Positions 36,505 to 46,676 of a DNA stretch of 64,000 bases are shown here, one piece after another; position 1 is the first letter of the stretch, and each line of letters starts with the position of its first letter. The notes beneath the pieces were generated by a model. The model ran no database searches. It was given only the letters and a program-made list of their open reading frames with translations, and was not told the DNA's origin. The stretch is from contig NZ_CP053085.1 of assembly GCF_013004105.1 (NCBI RefSeq), positions 434,001-498,000 of the forward strand, written 5' to 3'. The stretch comes from Gemmatimonas groenlandica (GTDB lineage Bacteria > Gemmatimonadota > Gemmatimonadetes > Gemmatimonadales > Gemmatimonadaceae). The position numbers were made by a program, and so were the translations under genes.

Positions 36505-38721
36505 GTGTCAGAACTGGTGTCCACACCGCTGTCCGTCGAAGCACGCATCCGCGATCTGCTCGCGCAGCTGTCCATCGAAGAAAAGATCGGACAGCTGCAG
36601 CAGGTGCAGGGCGGTGGCGGGCAGGTGTCGGACGACCTCGCGCAGGCCATTCGTGATGGGCGCGTCGGGTCGGTCATCAACGAGGTACACGTCGATACGG
36701 TGAACGCACTGCAGCACATCGCGGTGCGCGAATCGCGCCACGGCATCCCCTTGCTGATCGGACGCGATGTGATCCATGGCTTCGCCACCGTGTTTCCCAT
36801 TCCGCTGGGGCAGGCGTCCAGCTGGAATCCCGACGCCGTCGAGCGCGGTGCGCGCGTGGCCGCCACGGAAGCGGCGGCCTGTGGCGTGAATTGGACGTTC
36901 GCGCCGATGATCGACATCGGTCGCGATCCGCGTTGGGGGCGCGTCGCGGAAGGGTTCGGCGAAGATCCCTATCTCACCGGCGTGCTCGCGGCGGCATCGG
37001 TGCGCGGCTATCAGGGTGCCGACCTTACCGCACCGGACGCCATCGCCGCGTGCGCCAAGCACTTCGTCGGCTATGGCGCCAGCGAGAGTGGCCGAGACTA
37101 CAACACCACGAACATCGCGCCGCGCGAGCTGCGCGATGTGCACTTGCCCCCGTTCGAGGCGGCCGTGCAGGCGGGCGTGGCGTCGATCATGACGTCCTTC
37201 AGCGACATCGACGGCATTCCGGCCAGCGCGAATGGACCGTTGCTCACCGGTATTCTGCGAGAGCAATGGGGCTTCGATGGCCTCGTCGTCAGCGACTGGG
37301 ACTCGATTCGCCAGCTCGCCATCCATGGCCTGACTGCCGACGATCGCGGCTCGGCGCAGGAAGCGGCTATCGCCGGCGTCGACATGGAGATGGCCAGCAC
37401 GACCTACGCCGACCATCTCGCCGATCTGGTACGCGATGGACTCGTGCCCGTCGAGCGGCTCGATGCGATGGTGGCCAACGTGCTGCGCATGAAGCTGCGG
37501 CTCGGTCTCTTCGAGCGCGCGATGACCGACCCGAGCACATTCCCGGTCGCCGGGAACGTCGAGCATTTACAGGCGGCGCGCGAAGTGGCGCAGGAAAGCA
37601 TCGTCCTGCTCCGCAATTCCATGCACGACGGCGAGTATCTGCTGCCGCTCGCCGCCGGCGCACTCACTCGTCTCGCCGTAATCGGACCGCTCGCCGATGA
37701 CCCATACGAGCAGCTCGGCACCTGGATCTTCGACGGCGACGCCCAGCACAGCCGCACGGTGCTCGGCGCGCTGCGGGAGGCGCTGCCCGACTCCGTGCAG
37801 ATCGAGGTCGCGCAGGGTGTCCCCAACACGCGAAGTCAGGACACGAGTGGCTTCGACGACGCCGTGCGCGCCGCGGCCAACGCCGACGTCGCGCTGCTCG
37901 TGCTCGGCGAAGAATCGATCCTCTCGGGCGAAGCACACTGTCGGGCTGACATCGCCCTTCCCGGAGCCCAGGAAGCGCTGGTAGAGGCCATTGTGGCCAC
38001 AGGAACGCCCGTCGTGCTCGTGGTCATGGCCGGTCGCGCGCTGGCGCTCGAGCGCGTGGCGCATCGGGTGCACGCGCTGCTGTACGCTTGGCATCCGGGT
38101 TCGATGGGTGGGGCCGCCATCGTGGATCTGCTCTTTGGTGCCGCGTCGCCGTCGGCTCGCCTACCAGTCACGCTGCCGCGCGCGACGGGTCAGATCCCGA
38201 TCTACTACGCGCACAAGAATACGGGAAAGCCGGCCACACCCGAGACGGTCGTGTCGATGCATGACATCCATCCGCGCGCCCCGCAGCTGTCGGTTGGCAA
38301 CACCTCCTTCCATCTCGATGTCGATCCGTCGCCCCTGTATCCGTTCGGCTTCGGACTCACGTATACCTATGTCGAGTACGAGGCGCCGTCTCTGCGCCTC
38401 GCCGAGGTGTCGCTCGATGGCACCGTCGAGATCAGTGCCACGCTCACGAATCGCGGCGCCCGCGCCGCCGACGAGGTCGTGCAGTTGTATGTGCGCGATC
38501 TCGTCGGCAGTGCCACGCGCCCCGTGAAAGAGCTCAAGGGCTTCCAGCGCGTGCACCTCGCCGCAGGAGAGCGCCGAACCGTGCGCTTCTCGTTGCCGGT
38601 CGCACAGCTCGCCTTTCACGGCTGCGATCTCCAGCGCGCCGTCGAGCCCGGACGTTTTCATGCATGGATCGCTCCGAACGCTGGCACCACGACCTCCGTA
38701 GAATTCTCCGTCCGTTCCTGA
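36505..38721 (+). CDS. Glycoside hydrolase family 3, BglX-like beta-glucosidase
   Basis: 738 residues without an obvious signal peptide. GH3 N-terminal TIM barrel with KHFVGYG and the catalytic nucleophile D264 in GLVVSDWDS; C-terminal alpha/beta sandwich (VVLVVMAGRAL) and a fibronectin type III-like end (LTNRGARAADEVVQLYVRD, PVKELKGFQRV). It releases glucose from beta-gluco-oligosaccharides; linkage preference is not visible. It starts at GTG 36505, 9 nt after the fused glycosidase, in the same operon. Confidence 0.88.
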   Translation: MSELVSTPLSVEARIRDLLAQLSIEEKIGQLQQVQGGGGQVSDDLAQAIRDGRVGSVINEVHVDTVNALQHIAVRESRHGIPLLIGRDVIHGFATVFPIPLGQASSWNPDAVERGARVAATEAAACGVNWTFAPMIDIGRDPRWGRVAEGFGEDPYLTGVLAAASVRGYQGADLTAPDAIAACAKHFVGYGASESGRDYNTTNIAPRELRDVHLPPFEAAVQAGVASIMTSFSDIDGIPASANGPLLTGILREQWGFDGLVVSDWDSIRQLAIHGLTADDRGSAQEAAIAGVDMEMASTTYADHLADLVRDGLVPVERLDAMVANVLRMKLRLGLFERAMTDPSTFPVAGNVEHLQAAREVAQESIVLLRNSMHDGEYLLPLAAGALTRLAVIGPLADDPYEQLGTWIFDGDAQHSRTVLGALREALPDSVQIEVAQGVPNTRSQDTSGFDDAVRAAANADVALLVLGEESILSGEAHCRADIALPGAQEALVEAIVATGTPVVLVVMAGRALALERVAHRVHALLYAWHPGSMGGAAIVDLLFGAASPSARLPVTLPRATGQIPIYYAHKNTGKPATPETVVSMHDIHPRAPQLSVGNTSFHLDVDPSPLYPFGFGLTYTYVEYEAPSLRLAEVSLDGTVEISATLTNRGARAADEVVQLYVRDLVGSATRPVKELKGFQRVHLAAGERRTVRFSLPVAQLAFHGCDLQRAVEPGRFHAWIAPNAGTTTSVEFSVRS

Positions 38722-38743
38722 TCCTGTTCTCCTTACCCCTCTC

Positions 38744-40549
38744 ATGACCACCATGACGCGACACGAGATCGTGGCCGAGCGCGCTGAGTCGCTGCTGGCC
38801 CGCATGAGCCTCGCTCAGAAGCTCGGACAGATGATCATGTCCGAGCGGATGGCCACCACGCCTGACGACGTTCGCGACTTCCACTTGGGCTCCGTGCTCA
38901 GCGGCGGTGGCTCCGCTCCGGGCGCGAACGCCGTAGGCGATTGGGTCGCCATGAACGACGCGTACTGGACCGCTTCGATGTCCGAAGCGAACGGCCGCTT
39001 ACCTATTCCGCTGCTGTATGCGGTGGATGCAGTACATGGTCACGCCAACGTGCTCGGCGCCACGGTCTTCCCGCACAACATCGGCCTCGGTTGCGCGCGT
39101 GATCCCGAGCTGGTTGAGCGCACGGCACGCGTGATGGCGAAGGAAGTCCTGGCCACCGGCGTCGACTGGACGTTTGCCCCCACGCTAGCCGTGGCGCAGA
39201 ACATCCACTGGGGCCGCACCTACGAAAGCTTTTCGGAGGATCCCGCAGTCGTCGCATCGTACGCCGCCGGGTACGTCCGTGGTGTGCAGCACGACCTTGG
39301 CACCGACGGCGTGATCGCCTGCGCCAAGCATTGGGTCGGCGACGGTGGTACGACCGCCGGCAATGATCAGGGTGACACGGCGATCTCCGAGGAGGAGCTC
39401 GAGCGTACGCACATGTCGCCGTACTATCCGGCGCTCGAGGCGGGTCTGCTCACCGTGATGGCGTCGTTCAACAGCTGGAACGGCGACAAGTGTCACGGGC
39501 ATCGCTATCTGCTCACCGATGTGCTCAAGGGCCGCCTTGGCTTCGATGGACTCGTCGTGTCCGATTGGGACGGCGTCGACTACCTGCACGAAGACTACGG
39601 CACCGCGATCGGCATGGCGGTGAATGCCGGCATGGACGTGTTCATGGTGTCGCTCGAATGGAAGCGCTGCCTTGAACTGCTCCAGCAACAGGTCGAAGCG
39701 GGCATTGTGCCGATGTCGCGCATCGATGATGCGGTGCGCCGCATTTTGAGCGTGAAGCTCCGCTTCGGCCTCTTCGAGAAGCCACGGCCGGCCGATCGCT
39801 CGTGGTCAAACAGCGACAGCTTTGGCAGCGCCGCTCACCGCGAGATTGCCCGAGAGGCGGTGCGAAAGTCGCTGGTGTTGCTCAAGAACGAGGACGCGCT
39901 GCTGCCGCTGTCGCGCGCGGCGCGCATCCTCGTGGCCGGCAAGAGCGCACACAATCGCGGGCACCAGTGCGGCGGCTTCACGGTAGCGTGGCAAGGCGAG
40001 ACCACGAATGAGGCGATCGTGGGTGGCACGTCGATCTGGGAAGGCATTCAGGCCCTCGCGCCGATGGCCGCGCTCGATGAACACGGAACGTCGGCCGACC
40101 CCGCGCTGCATGACGTGGCCATCGTAGTGATCGGCGAAAAGCCGTACGCCGAAGGGATGGGCGACCTACGTTTGGGCGGACGCGTCGAGAAGGGTTCGCA
40201 CAACCCGGCGAAGCCTCACAACCTTGCCCCCTACGGCAAGACGATCGAACTCGCGCAGCTCCACCCGGAAGATCTCGCACTCATCACCGCGATCGCGGCT
40301 AAGGGCATTCCGGTCGTCACGGTGTTCGTGGGCGGACGTCCGCTTGTGGTGAACGCGGAACTCGACGCCTCGCAGGCGTTCGTCGCGGCATGGCTGCCCG
40401 GCTCCGAAGGGCAGGGTGTCGCCGACGTCCTGCTCGGCGACTACCCGTTTCACGGCACCTTGTCCTTCGCCTGGCCGCAGAGTGCGGCGCCGTCGTACAA
40501 AGACGAGGCGCCGCGTTTCGCCCGAGGCTACGGAATCACGACGGGCTGA
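38744..40549 (+). CDS. Glycoside hydrolase family 3, exo-beta-glucosidase (ExoP-like)
   Basis: 601 residues without a signal peptide. GH3 with KHWVGDGGTTAGNDQGD, nucleophile D274 in GLVVSDWDGV and a second domain with GEKPYAEGMGD carrying the likely acid/base Glu. It resembles plant barley-type and bacterial ExoP beta-1,3/1,4-exoglucanases and lacks the FnIII tail of its neighbour. Having two GH3 types in one operon fits stepwise degradation of a mixed or branched beta-glucan. Its 3' end overlaps the convergent transporter gene by 22 nt. Confidence 0.88.
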   Translation: MTTMTRHEIVAERAESLLARMSLAQKLGQMIMSERMATTPDDVRDFHLGSVLSGGGSAPGANAVGDWVAMNDAYWTASMSEANGRLPIPLLYAVDAVHGHANVLGATVFPHNIGLGCARDPELVERTARVMAKEVLATGVDWTFAPTLAVAQNIHWGRTYESFSEDPAVVASYAAGYVRGVQHDLGTDGVIACAKHWVGDGGTTAGNDQGDTAISEEELERTHMSPYYPALEAGLLTVMASFNSWNGDKCHGHRYLLTDVLKGRLGFDGLVVSDWDGVDYLHEDYGTAIGMAVNAGMDVFMVSLEWKRCLELLQQQVEAGIVPMSRIDDAVRRILSVKLRFGLFEKPRPADRSWSNSDSFGSAAHREIAREAVRKSLVLLKNEDALLPLSRAARILVAGKSAHNRGHQCGGFTVAWQGETTNEAIVGGTSIWEGIQALAPMAALDEHGTSADPALHDVAIVVIGEKPYAEGMGDLRLGGRVEKGSHNPAKPHNLAPYGKTIELAQLHPEDLALITAIAAKGIPVVTVFVGGRPLVVNAELDASQAFVAAWLPGSEGQGVADVLLGDYPFHGTLSFAWPQSAAPSYKDEAPRFARGYGITTG

Positions 40550-42084
40550 TTGGCCAGCCCACGGCGCCGCTCGAGTTCCTGGCGCACGTCTTGGGCCTTC
40601 TCCTCGGTGATCGGATAGCCGGAGATCGCCCAGATCGCGATACCCGATGCGATGAACGGCACAAGCACGTCGCAGAGCCGCAGTAGCACGAGCGTGCGCG
40701 GTGTCTGCGCACCGGCCAACGCGACGTCGAACCCGGTCCAGTTCACGAGGAAGCCACCACCGGCGAGCGCGGCCGCCATGCCGACCTTCACCACCCACCA
40801 GTAGATCGAGCCGAACATTCCCTCGCGGCGCTGCCGCGTCTCCAGCTCGTCGCAGTCGACGACATCGGCGATCATGGATCCCATGAGCGTGAACAGTCCG
40901 CCAAGACCGAATGCCATCAGCGGCGCCGGTAGCATGACCAACCACGGACGGCTGGGATCGTAGCAAAACCACTTCACGGCATAGCCAACCATCGAGAGCC
41001 CGGTCGACACATAGAACGCTCGCTTTTTGCCAATCTTTGTGGCCAGCCACGTGATGAAGAAAATCACGGCGAAGGTCGAGACCGCTCCGAGCGTACCCGC
41101 ATAGCCGGCGTACTCGGCACCGCGCTCCTGATTGCCACCGAACACATAGTAGATGATCACGTACGATTGAAACGACGAGATCATGATGAAGCCGTTGAAC
41201 ACCAGAAACGTCGCGATGCACAGCTTCAGAAACGGCCGCGACTGCAAGGTCGACTTGCAGCCGGCAAGGAACTCGATCGTGTGGTGTTTCGTGGACTGCC
41301 AGAGACTCGTGCGTGCCTCGCGTGCTGCCGTCGAGGCCTCCGTCTCCGGCTCATGAACGAATCGCTCCCGCAGGAAAATCGCCGGCAGGATGCCGACACA
41401 CGCCGCGACGATGCCGATGGTCAGTGCGAGCGAGCGCGCACCTTCAGTCGGCGTCGAGAACCACGGCTTGTGGGTCATGATCCACAAGAACCACGGCGAC
41501 ACGAGATAGGCGATCTGTCCGATGAAGTTCTGCACGCCCATGAGACGTGTCCGCTCGTGATAGTCAGGCGTGAGCTCATAGCCCAACGCGACCCACGGCG
41601 CCGCAAAGATCGTGTAGGCTACGTAGAACAGGTTCGAACCGATCACGAAGTACCAGAAGTAGAACGACTCGGTCTTGCCGATCGGCATGGCCCAGAGCAC
41701 GGCGTACGAGATGCCTGACAGGATCGCGCCGACGAAGATGTACGGGCGCCGTCGTCCCCAGCGAGACCGCGTCTGGTCCGAGATGAACCCCATCAGCGGA
41801 TCGATCAACGCGTCGGTCGCCCGTGGAATCGCGCCCGCGATGCCGACCAGGGCCGGGTTCATGCCGAATCCGAGATTCAGAATGATCATCATGCCGCCGA
41901 TCGCAGCCGCCAGCAGATTGTTCACGAAGGCGCCGAGGCCGTAGGCGATCTTGCGTGAAAACGCGATGCGGTCCTGAGGGAGCGTGGTGTTGGCGACGGC
42001 GATGCCGCCCTTCGTTCCCAATCGCGTGTGCCACGCGGACACCGCCGCGCGTGCCAAACCGCGTAGCGTGAGCGTATCGCTCAC
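40528..42084 (-). CDS. GPH-family (MelB-like) sugar:cation symporter
   Basis: 518 residues with about 12 transmembrane helices. Typical features are DALIDPLMGFISDQTRSRWGRRRPYI and the sugar-transporter core of the glycoside-pentoside-hexuronide family. A cytosolic loop lies around residues 250-280. It would import oligosaccharides released by the GH16 and fused glycosidase for the cytoplasmic GH3 enzymes. The start overlaps the GH16 stop (ATGA). The first 35 residues are hydrophilic and an internal start is possible. Confidence 0.85.
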   Translation of the reverse strand: MSDTLTLRGLARAAVSAWHTRLGTKGGIAVANTTLPQDRIAFSRKIAYGLGAFVNNLLAAAIGGMMIILNLGFGMNPALVGIAGAIPRATDALIDPLMGFISDQTRSRWGRRRPYIFVGAILSGISYAVLWAMPIGKTESFYFWYFVIGSNLFYVAYTIFAAPWVALGYELTPDYHERTRLMGVQNFIGQIAYLVSPWFLWIMTHKPWFSTPTEGARSLALTIGIVAACVGILPAIFLRERFVHEPETEASTAAREARTSLWQSTKHHTIEFLAGCKSTLQSRPFLKLCIATFLVFNGFIMISSFQSYVIIYYVFGGNQERGAEYAGYAGTLGAVSTFAVIFFITWLATKIGKKRAFYVSTGLSMVGYAVKWFCYDPSRPWLVMLPAPLMAFGLGGLFTLMGSMIADVVDCDELETRQRREGMFGSIYWWVVKVGMAAALAGGGFLVNWTGFDVALAGAQTPRTLVLLRLCDVLVPFIASGIAIWAISGYPITEEKAQDVRQELERRRGLANQPVVIP

Positions 42085-42872
42085 TTGGCCACCTCATACA
42101 CGCGCACCCAGTCCACCACCATCGCCTGCGGAAACGTCGTGATCGCATCGGGTGCGCCCACGAAGTTGCCACCCACGGCCACGTTCAGGATGATGAAGAA
42201 CGGCTTTTCGAATACCCACGGACCCTTCACATCGGCCGGCGTCGAGGTGAAGTATTTCTCGCCATCGATGAAGTGCTCGATCTTCTCGGGTGACCATTCC
42301 ACGGCGTACACGTGGAAGTCATTGTCGAGGCGTGCCAGCGTGAGCGTCTTCGCTTTCGTCCGCGCCGCGCCGCCGGAGTAGCCCGGGCCGTGCAGCGTGC
42401 CGACCACCGTACTCGGCTCTTGACCGCGATACTCCATGATGTCGATCTCGCCGGTCTGCGGCCAACCCACCGTCGGAAAGTCGGTGCCGAGCATCCAGAA
42501 CGCGGGCCACATGCCGCGCCCGCGAGGCAGCTTCATGCGCCCTTCGATACGGCCATACTTGAACGACTGCTTGCCGAGCGTGATCAGTCGCGCCGATGTG
42601 TACTGACGGCCGCGATAGTTCTCGCGCCGCGCCGTGATCACCAGATTGCCAGTGCCGTCGAGTGACGCGTTCGACGCACGATCGGTGTCGTACTCGAGCT
42701 GCGCATTTCCCCAGTCTTCGCCCACGTCGAACTTCCAGTTGGCCGCATTGGCCACTTGTCCCGCCGGCCCGCTGAAGTCGTCCTCCCACACCAACGTGCG
42801 AGCAGGCGCTTCGGTGGAGGACGAACATCCGACGGCAGAGCAGAGGAGGGCAGCGGCAATGACACGACGCAT
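42081..42872 (-). CDS. Lipoprotein endo-beta-glucanase, GH16 family
   Basis: 263 residues. Lipobox with C16 (CSAVGC). GH16 fold with the catalytic motif GEIDIME: nucleophile E142 and acid/base E147; NAQLEYDTDRASNASLDG and MWPAFWMLG also match. The bulge in the motif fits laminarinase/lichenase-type enzymes acting on beta-1,3 or mixed-linkage glucan. Anchored to a membrane, it would make oligosaccharides for the adjacent symporter. It belongs to a four-gene minus-strand operon. Confidence 0.9.
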   Translation of the reverse strand: MRRVIAAALLCSAVGCSSSTEAPARTLVWEDDFSGPAGQVANAANWKFDVGEDWGNAQLEYDTDRASNASLDGTGNLVITARRENYRGRQYTSARLITLGKQSFKYGRIEGRMKLPRGRGMWPAFWMLGTDFPTVGWPQTGEIDIMEYRGQEPSTVVGTLHGPGYSGGAARTKAKTLTLARLDNDFHVYAVEWSPEKIEHFIDGEKYFTSTPADVKGPWVFEKPFFIILNVAVGGNFVGAPDAITTFPQAMVVDWVRVYEVAK

Positions 42873-42883
42873 GGCAGGCGGGG

Positions 42884-44134
42884 TTAAGGCGACGAAGCCT
42901 GGGTGGGAAGAAGAGACTTGGGGTCCTGCAAGACCGCGTCGAGCACGAGTGTCGCGGCGCCGATGGCGATGGCGCGATCTCCGAGTGTGCTGACGTGAAT
43001 TTCCGATGAGGCGACGGCACTCACGAACGTCCGCCGCAACACCGTTTCGCGAATAGGCACGAGCACCTGCTCGCGCAGCTTCGGCAATCCGCCGCCAAGG
43101 ATCACGGCGGCAGGGTTGAGCAGATTCAGCATACCGGCAATCACCGCGCCGATGTGTTCTGCTGCTTCGTGCACCACGCGCGACGCGAGCGGATCACCCC
43201 CCTTGGCTGCAGCTTCCAGCGAACCGGTTGTGATTTCGCCGGCGGCGAAGTCACTCGAGGGATACTCTGGGGCCAACTCCTTCGCGCGTTTTACCAGTTC
43301 CTGCGACCCGACGTACGTCGTGAGACAGCCGCGGTTCCCGCAAATGCAGGGATGACCATGCACGTCGATCGTGACGTGGCCGATCTCACCGGCCACGCCC
43401 CCGGCGCCTCGAAAGATCCGTCCGCCTATGAAATGCCCCGCGCCGATACCGGTCGCGATCTTGATGAACGTAAAATCCGAAAGCCCTCGGGCCGCTCCCC
43501 ACCAGTGCTCTGCGAGAGCGCCAAGATTCGCGTCGTTGTCCAGCAGTACCGGTACGTCGTATTGCTGGCTCAGAACCTCGAGCCCGTGTCGGCCATCCCA
43601 GTTCACCATGGCCAGCCGCGAGACGCGCTCCGGATGACGCGGGTCCATCGGACTCGGCAGCGCGACGCCGATTCCCAGCAATGGCGCGGCGTCGACGTCG
43701 ATCATGCCCAGGCAGGCGTCACAGAGCTTCGCGATCAGTTGCCGCGTTCCCTCGGCATCACCATGCACCGGGAACTCCTGATGCTGCCACGCACGCACGC
43801 GACCACGCAGGTCGGTCAGCACCACCGACACATGCGAGGCACCCACGTCGACACCCAACAACGAAAACGCGTCGTACTGGAACTTGAGTACGATCGGCCG
43901 ACGCCCACCGCTCGATGCACCCACGCCCGCCTCGGCCACGAGGCGCGTGGGCAACAGCGCATCGACGATCTCCGAGACGGTGGAGCGCGACACCTCCAAC
44001 CGCCGGGCGATGTCGGCGCGTGAAATATGCTCCTCGTCCCAGATCAATCGCAGGATCGTGGTGGCGAGCGGGCGGGGGCGGGACGGGTCGGCGCCTGGGG
44101 CGCCGACCTCGCAGCGGATGGTGTCGGTCATCAA
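42884..44134 (-). CDS. ROK-family transcriptional repressor
   Basis: 416 residues. An N-terminal winged helix (ISRADIARRLEVSRSTVSEIV) is joined to a ROK sugar-kinase-like domain (LLGVDVGASHVSVVL, GHVTIDVHGHPCICGNRGCL with the CxCGxxGC zinc site). NagC/XylR-type ROK repressors release DNA on binding a sugar. Position between the CBM lipoprotein and GH16 makes it the likely local regulator, and the TTTGT-N11-ACAAA repeats at both operon promoters are candidate operators. Start at the first Met of MMTDTIRC; the second Met is equally possible. Confidence 0.88.
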   Translation of the reverse strand: MMTDTIRCEVGAPGADPSRPRPLATTILRLIWDEEHISRADIARRLEVSRSTVSEIVDALLPTRLVAEAGVGASSGGRRPIVLKFQYDAFSLLGVDVGASHVSVVLTDLRGRVRAWQHQEFPVHGDAEGTRQLIAKLCDACLGMIDVDAAPLLGIGVALPSPMDPRHPERVSRLAMVNWDGRHGLEVLSQQYDVPVLLDNDANLGALAEHWWGAARGLSDFTFIKIATGIGAGHFIGGRIFRGAGGVAGEIGHVTIDVHGHPCICGNRGCLTTYVGSQELVKRAKELAPEYPSSDFAAGEITTGSLEAAAKGGDPLASRVVHEAAEHIGAVIAGMLNLLNPAAVILGGGLPKLREQVLVPIRETVLRRTFVSAVASSEIHVSTLGDRAIAIGAATLVLDAVLQDPKSLLPTQASSP

Positions 44135-44174
44135 TCTCTCCGTAGGGCTCGAGCGGGCAGCCCCGAAGATAGCG

Positions 44175-46604
44175 CTACTTGTGTACCAACACGTTGTCCA
44201 CGTACACGGTTTTCAGATCGCCGGAGAAGATCAGCTGCGCGAGGTTGCCGCGCGCCGTCAGACCCGGGAACGCCGTAAACGGGATGTCCAGCCTGACCCA
44301 ACTCCCCGTCACAAGCGCTGGCGTGGTGGAGGCCGTGAGCGTGACTTCGTGCTCGGAGTCGTCACCGCCGCCGAACGTGCCGTTCGCCCCGAAATTCACC
44401 AGTTTCACCTTGAAGACGGCCGGTGCGGCTGTCGCGTCCGGCGTCCAGATATCCATCGAGAAGTGCGTCATCGTGCTCGCGTTGATCTGCTTCGAGATGA
44501 ACTCGATGCCGGCAAACACGACGTTGCTGTACCGCTTCACATCATCGTTTCCGATCTTGATGTCCGCCACGTCCGCCTGATCCCAATCGGCCGACCACGT
44601 GTCCGCGCCGTTGCTGGTGTACGCGTTGGAGAACAGCGCAATGGCGTTCGCCGCCGTGTATGTCGGTGTCGGTGCGGCCGTCGTGGGCGCAGTCGGAGCG
44701 CCACTCGACCGATAGAAGTAGACGTTGTCGACGTACAGCGTGGTCAGTGTGCCGGACAGGATGAGCTGCGCGAGATTCTTGCGCGTGGTGAGACCGGTGA
44801 AGGCCGAGAACGGAATGTCGAGCGAGATCCAGGCACCGGTGGTGAAGCCCGGCGTGGTCGTGCGCGTGATTGAGATCTCGTGCTCGACGTCGTCACCGCC
44901 GAATACCCCGTTGGCCCCGAAGTCCACCAGCTTGATCTTGAGCAGCGCGGGCAGCGCCGTGGCGTCGGGCGTCCACAGGTCCATGTGCATCGTCGTCATC
45001 GCCGTGGCATCCACCTGCGAGGTCGTGAACTCGATGCCGGCGAACGACATGCCCGTGTAGCGCTTCACGTCGTCGTTGGCCACCTTGACGTCCGCGACAT
45101 CGGCGATGTCCCAATCGGCGGACCACGTGCCCACCGTGCGGTTGGTGTAGGCGTTGCTGAACAGCGAGATCACGTCCGCCGATGCGCGCGTCGGCGTCGG
45201 TGCGGCGACAGTTGGTGCGTTCGGCGTCGGCGGAGCCGCGGTCTTGTAGAAGTAGACGTTGTCGAGGTACACCGTCGCGCTCGATCCCAGGAGAATGAGC
45301 TGCGCGAGGTTAGCGCGCCGGGTGAGTCCGGTGAATGACGACAGCGGGATATCGATGCTGTTCCACGCGTTTGCCACCAGCGGCGGCGTGCTGCCCGGCG
45401 TGATGGCCACTTCGTGCTCGCTATCGTCGCCACCACCGAACACGTTGTTCGGACCGAAGTCCACCAGCTTCACCCGGAAGGACGCTGCGTCATAGACGTA
45501 CACGTCGAGGTGAAGATGCGTCATGGCCGTCGCGTTGACCTTCGTGCCGATGAATTCGGCCGCCGCGAACGTGAGGTTCGTGTAGCGCTTGGTCGCGTTT
45601 CCACCGATCTGCACGTCGGCCACATCTGCCTGGTCGAACGAGGCCGACCACGTGTCCACCGGTACATTGGTGTAGGCATTGCTGAACAGGGAGACCACGT
45701 CAGCCGCTGCGCGCGTCGGTGTCGGTGCCGCCGCGCTCGGTGCCGTCTGCGTGCGCAGCGTGATCGCTCCGGTCGCCGTCGTCTCGCCGAGTTTGGCGGT
45801 GATCGTGCTCGTGCCGACGCCCACCGTGGTGATCGCGCCCGTCGCGCTCACGGTGGCCACCGCGGCATTCGACGAGGCGAAGGTGAAGTAGCCGGCCGAC
45901 GCCTCCGTGATCTGCTCGACGCCGCCAATCGTGTGCGCAACCCTGGTGCCTGTCAGGGCCACGGTCGCACCGACTTCCGACGTGATCGACTGCGTCGGGA
46001 TGCTCGGGCGAGGCGTGCCCAGATCGACCGTTTCGAATTTGATCTCGTCAAACCAGATCGTGTAACCAACGCCGTTTTCCGGTCCTTCGGCGAAGTAGAA
46101 CATGCCGCGTTCCGCCGTCAGCTTCGAGGCGAGCGGAATCGGCAGCGTATACTTCGTCCACGTCGTCGTCAGGTCGAGCGCCGACCGCTGTGCGGTGAGT
46201 GTCGACGTGCCGGTGTTGTCGTTGCCAAGACCGACAACATCGAGCTTGGCGCTGATGCTGGCCTTCGCCCAGAACGTCACGGCGTTGTAGCTGCTCAAGT
46301 TGCGCGGCACCTGCGCCACGAACGCGCCACCGGCGTATCCGCCGGTCGGATCGCCAGGGGATGGCACGATCACCTTGAGCGCTGCCGTTCCCTCGCGCTT
46401 CATCGTCGCATCCGACGACAGGGCGTCGGTCTTCGAGCCGCTGAATCCCTGAAAGTCGACACCGGCGCCGAACGCGTCGCCGAAAATGGTGCCGCCTGAC
46501 GGGAACGGGGCTGGCTCGAGCATGCTCGTGTCACGGCTGCAGGCCGCGGTCAACAACAAGCCGGCAAGGCCAAACAGGCGGGACGCGGACGAGGGCAAAT
46601 GCAT
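44175..46604 (-). CDS. Surface glycan-binding lipoprotein with three tandem modules
   Basis: 809 residues. Lipobox C22 (LLLTAACS). Residues about 30-200 form a first carbohydrate-binding-like domain (FSGSKTDALSSDATMKREGT, NDNTGTSTLTAQRSALDLTT), then a Big2-type Ig domain (ITSEVGATVALTGTRVAHTI). Three repeats of about 160 residues follow, each with ADVISLFSNAYTN, TWSADWDQADVADI, VKLVDFGANGVFGG and WVSLDIPFSAFTGL. These modules are seen attached to GH16 laminarinases in other bacteria. No catalytic residues are evident, so it probably binds the polysaccharide at the cell surface. First gene of the minus-strand operon. Confidence 0.78.
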   Translation of the reverse strand: MHLPSSASRLFGLAGLLLTAACSRDTSMLEPAPFPSGGTIFGDAFGAGVDFQGFSGSKTDALSSDATMKREGTAALKVIVPSPGDPTGGYAGGAFVAQVPRNLSSYNAVTFWAKASISAKLDVVGLGNDNTGTSTLTAQRSALDLTTTWTKYTLPIPLASKLTAERGMFYFAEGPENGVGYTIWFDEIKFETVDLGTPRPSIPTQSITSEVGATVALTGTRVAHTIGGVEQITEASAGYFTFASSNAAVATVSATGAITTVGVGTSTITAKLGETTATGAITLRTQTAPSAAAPTPTRAAADVVSLFSNAYTNVPVDTWSASFDQADVADVQIGGNATKRYTNLTFAAAEFIGTKVNATAMTHLHLDVYVYDAASFRVKLVDFGPNNVFGGGDDSEHEVAITPGSTPPLVANAWNSIDIPLSSFTGLTRRANLAQLILLGSSATVYLDNVYFYKTAAPPTPNAPTVAAPTPTRASADVISLFSNAYTNRTVGTWSADWDIADVADVKVANDDVKRYTGMSFAGIEFTTSQVDATAMTTMHMDLWTPDATALPALLKIKLVDFGANGVFGGDDVEHEISITRTTTPGFTTGAWISLDIPFSAFTGLTTRKNLAQLILSGTLTTLYVDNVYFYRSSGAPTAPTTAAPTPTYTAANAIALFSNAYTSNGADTWSADWDQADVADIKIGNDDVKRYSNVVFAGIEFISKQINASTMTHFSMDIWTPDATAAPAVFKVKLVNFGANGTFGGGDDSEHEVTLTASTTPALVTGSWVRLDIPFTAFPGLTARGNLAQLIFSGDLKTVYVDNVLVHK

Positions 46605-46676
46605 GGCGATTCACTCCGGGAGGAAATAGCGGAGGCGCTGGCAGGCGGCCGGGGAGGGAGAGGCACGCCGAATAAG

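Noticed and set aside
44175-46604. Plus-strand open frames over the CBM lipoprotein gene (for example 45414-46499)
   Set aside because: They are Arg-rich shadows of the three-repeat coding sequence and lack RBS and motifs.
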